Assembly: GCA_030533445.1 (NCBI GenBank)
Contig: CM060081.1
Span: 4,165,815 to 4,229,814, forward strand
DNA length: 64,000 nucleotides
Reading direction: 5' to 3'
Origin: Cyprinodon diabolis
Lineage: Eukaryota > Chordata > Actinopteri > Cyprinodontiformes > Cyprinodontidae
Shown: positions 63,816 through 64,000 of the stretch, in pieces
Numbering within the stretch: position 1 is the stretch's first letter
Layout: each line of letters opens with the position of its first letter
The notes under the pieces: model-generated
Told to the model about the DNA's origin: nothing
The model's input: only the letters and a program-made list of their open reading frames with translations
The model's database searches: none
Position numbers and translations under genes: made by a program

Positions 63816-64000
63816 TTATTGCAGACCAGCACACTTAGAGTTTGACTATTTGACTGTTTTCATTCAAACAGACACATGATTGCTGCAGCCGAAGCTCTCA
63901 TCTGTCCAGATATCTCCTATGAATATTCAGCCCTAAGTGTGAACACATAATACTTAAACTTTGAGGCAGAGAGCAACCCTGCAGCGAGTGATGCACCTTT

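Overview
This window is vertebrate nuclear DNA, almost certainly from a teleost fish. It is AT-rich, intron-dominated and packed with fish-type repeats: Tc1/mariner, hAT and Harbinger-type MITEs, L2/CR1-like and Rex1-like LINEs, tRNA-headed SINEs and a solo LTR. There is no bacterial-style gene organisation.

One host gene accounts for the whole window: the minus-strand 3' part of a glutamate receptor-interacting protein gene, best matched to grip2 (2a or 2b cannot be decided here). I assembled 20 coding exons from 62698 down to the stop codon at 2022-2024. Splice sites are GT/AG and the phase is continuous, giving 2951 coding bases, about 982 codons plus stop. They encode the second part of PDZ2, PDZ3, a linker, PDZ4, PDZ5, PDZ6, a long linker, PDZ7 and the C-terminus. 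The N-terminus, PDZ1 and the start of PDZ2 lie beyond the right edge. GRIP proteins are cytoplasmic multi-PDZ scaffolds that bind AMPA-receptor tails, ephrin/Eph proteins and others, and couple cargo to kinesin. The PDZ6-PDZ7 linker of this copy holds an unusual histidine-rich tract of about 16 His in 58 residues, split across two exons.

Layout from left to right. 1-2021 is 3' UTR/downstream DNA with old repeats and an LTR fragment. 2022-6095 holds PDZ7 and the His-rich linker exons, plus an inverted-repeat transposon (2640-3864) and a 284-bp palindrome (4857-5140). 6150-12720 is a repeat-rich intron. 12721-13871 holds two linker exons around a Harbinger-type MITE. 14265-18765 is a 4.5-kb minisatellite of a 22-bp unit that makes up about 79% of its intron. 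19533-25520 holds the PDZ6 and PDZ5 exons. 26236-27397 is a decayed Tc1. 28479-30090 is an apparently intact Tc1-like transposon with two identical 202-bp arms and an uninterrupted transposase. 32107-40876 holds exons for PDZ5 (start), PDZ4 and the preceding linker. 44140-46248 is a Rex1/CR1-type LINE whose reverse transcriptase frame has one stop. 49297-53082 holds the PDZ3/PDZ2 exons. 53232-54291 is a hAT element nested in another hAT element. 55636-56055 is a solo LTR with a perfect 5-bp target duplication. 62623-62698 is the most 5' exon seen.

No operon, CRISPR array or novel multi-gene system is present. The points most worth a second look are the minisatellite, the probably recent Tc1, the histidine-rich linker, and two copies of one Harbinger-type MITE sitting 11 and 18 bp from splice donors of the same gene.
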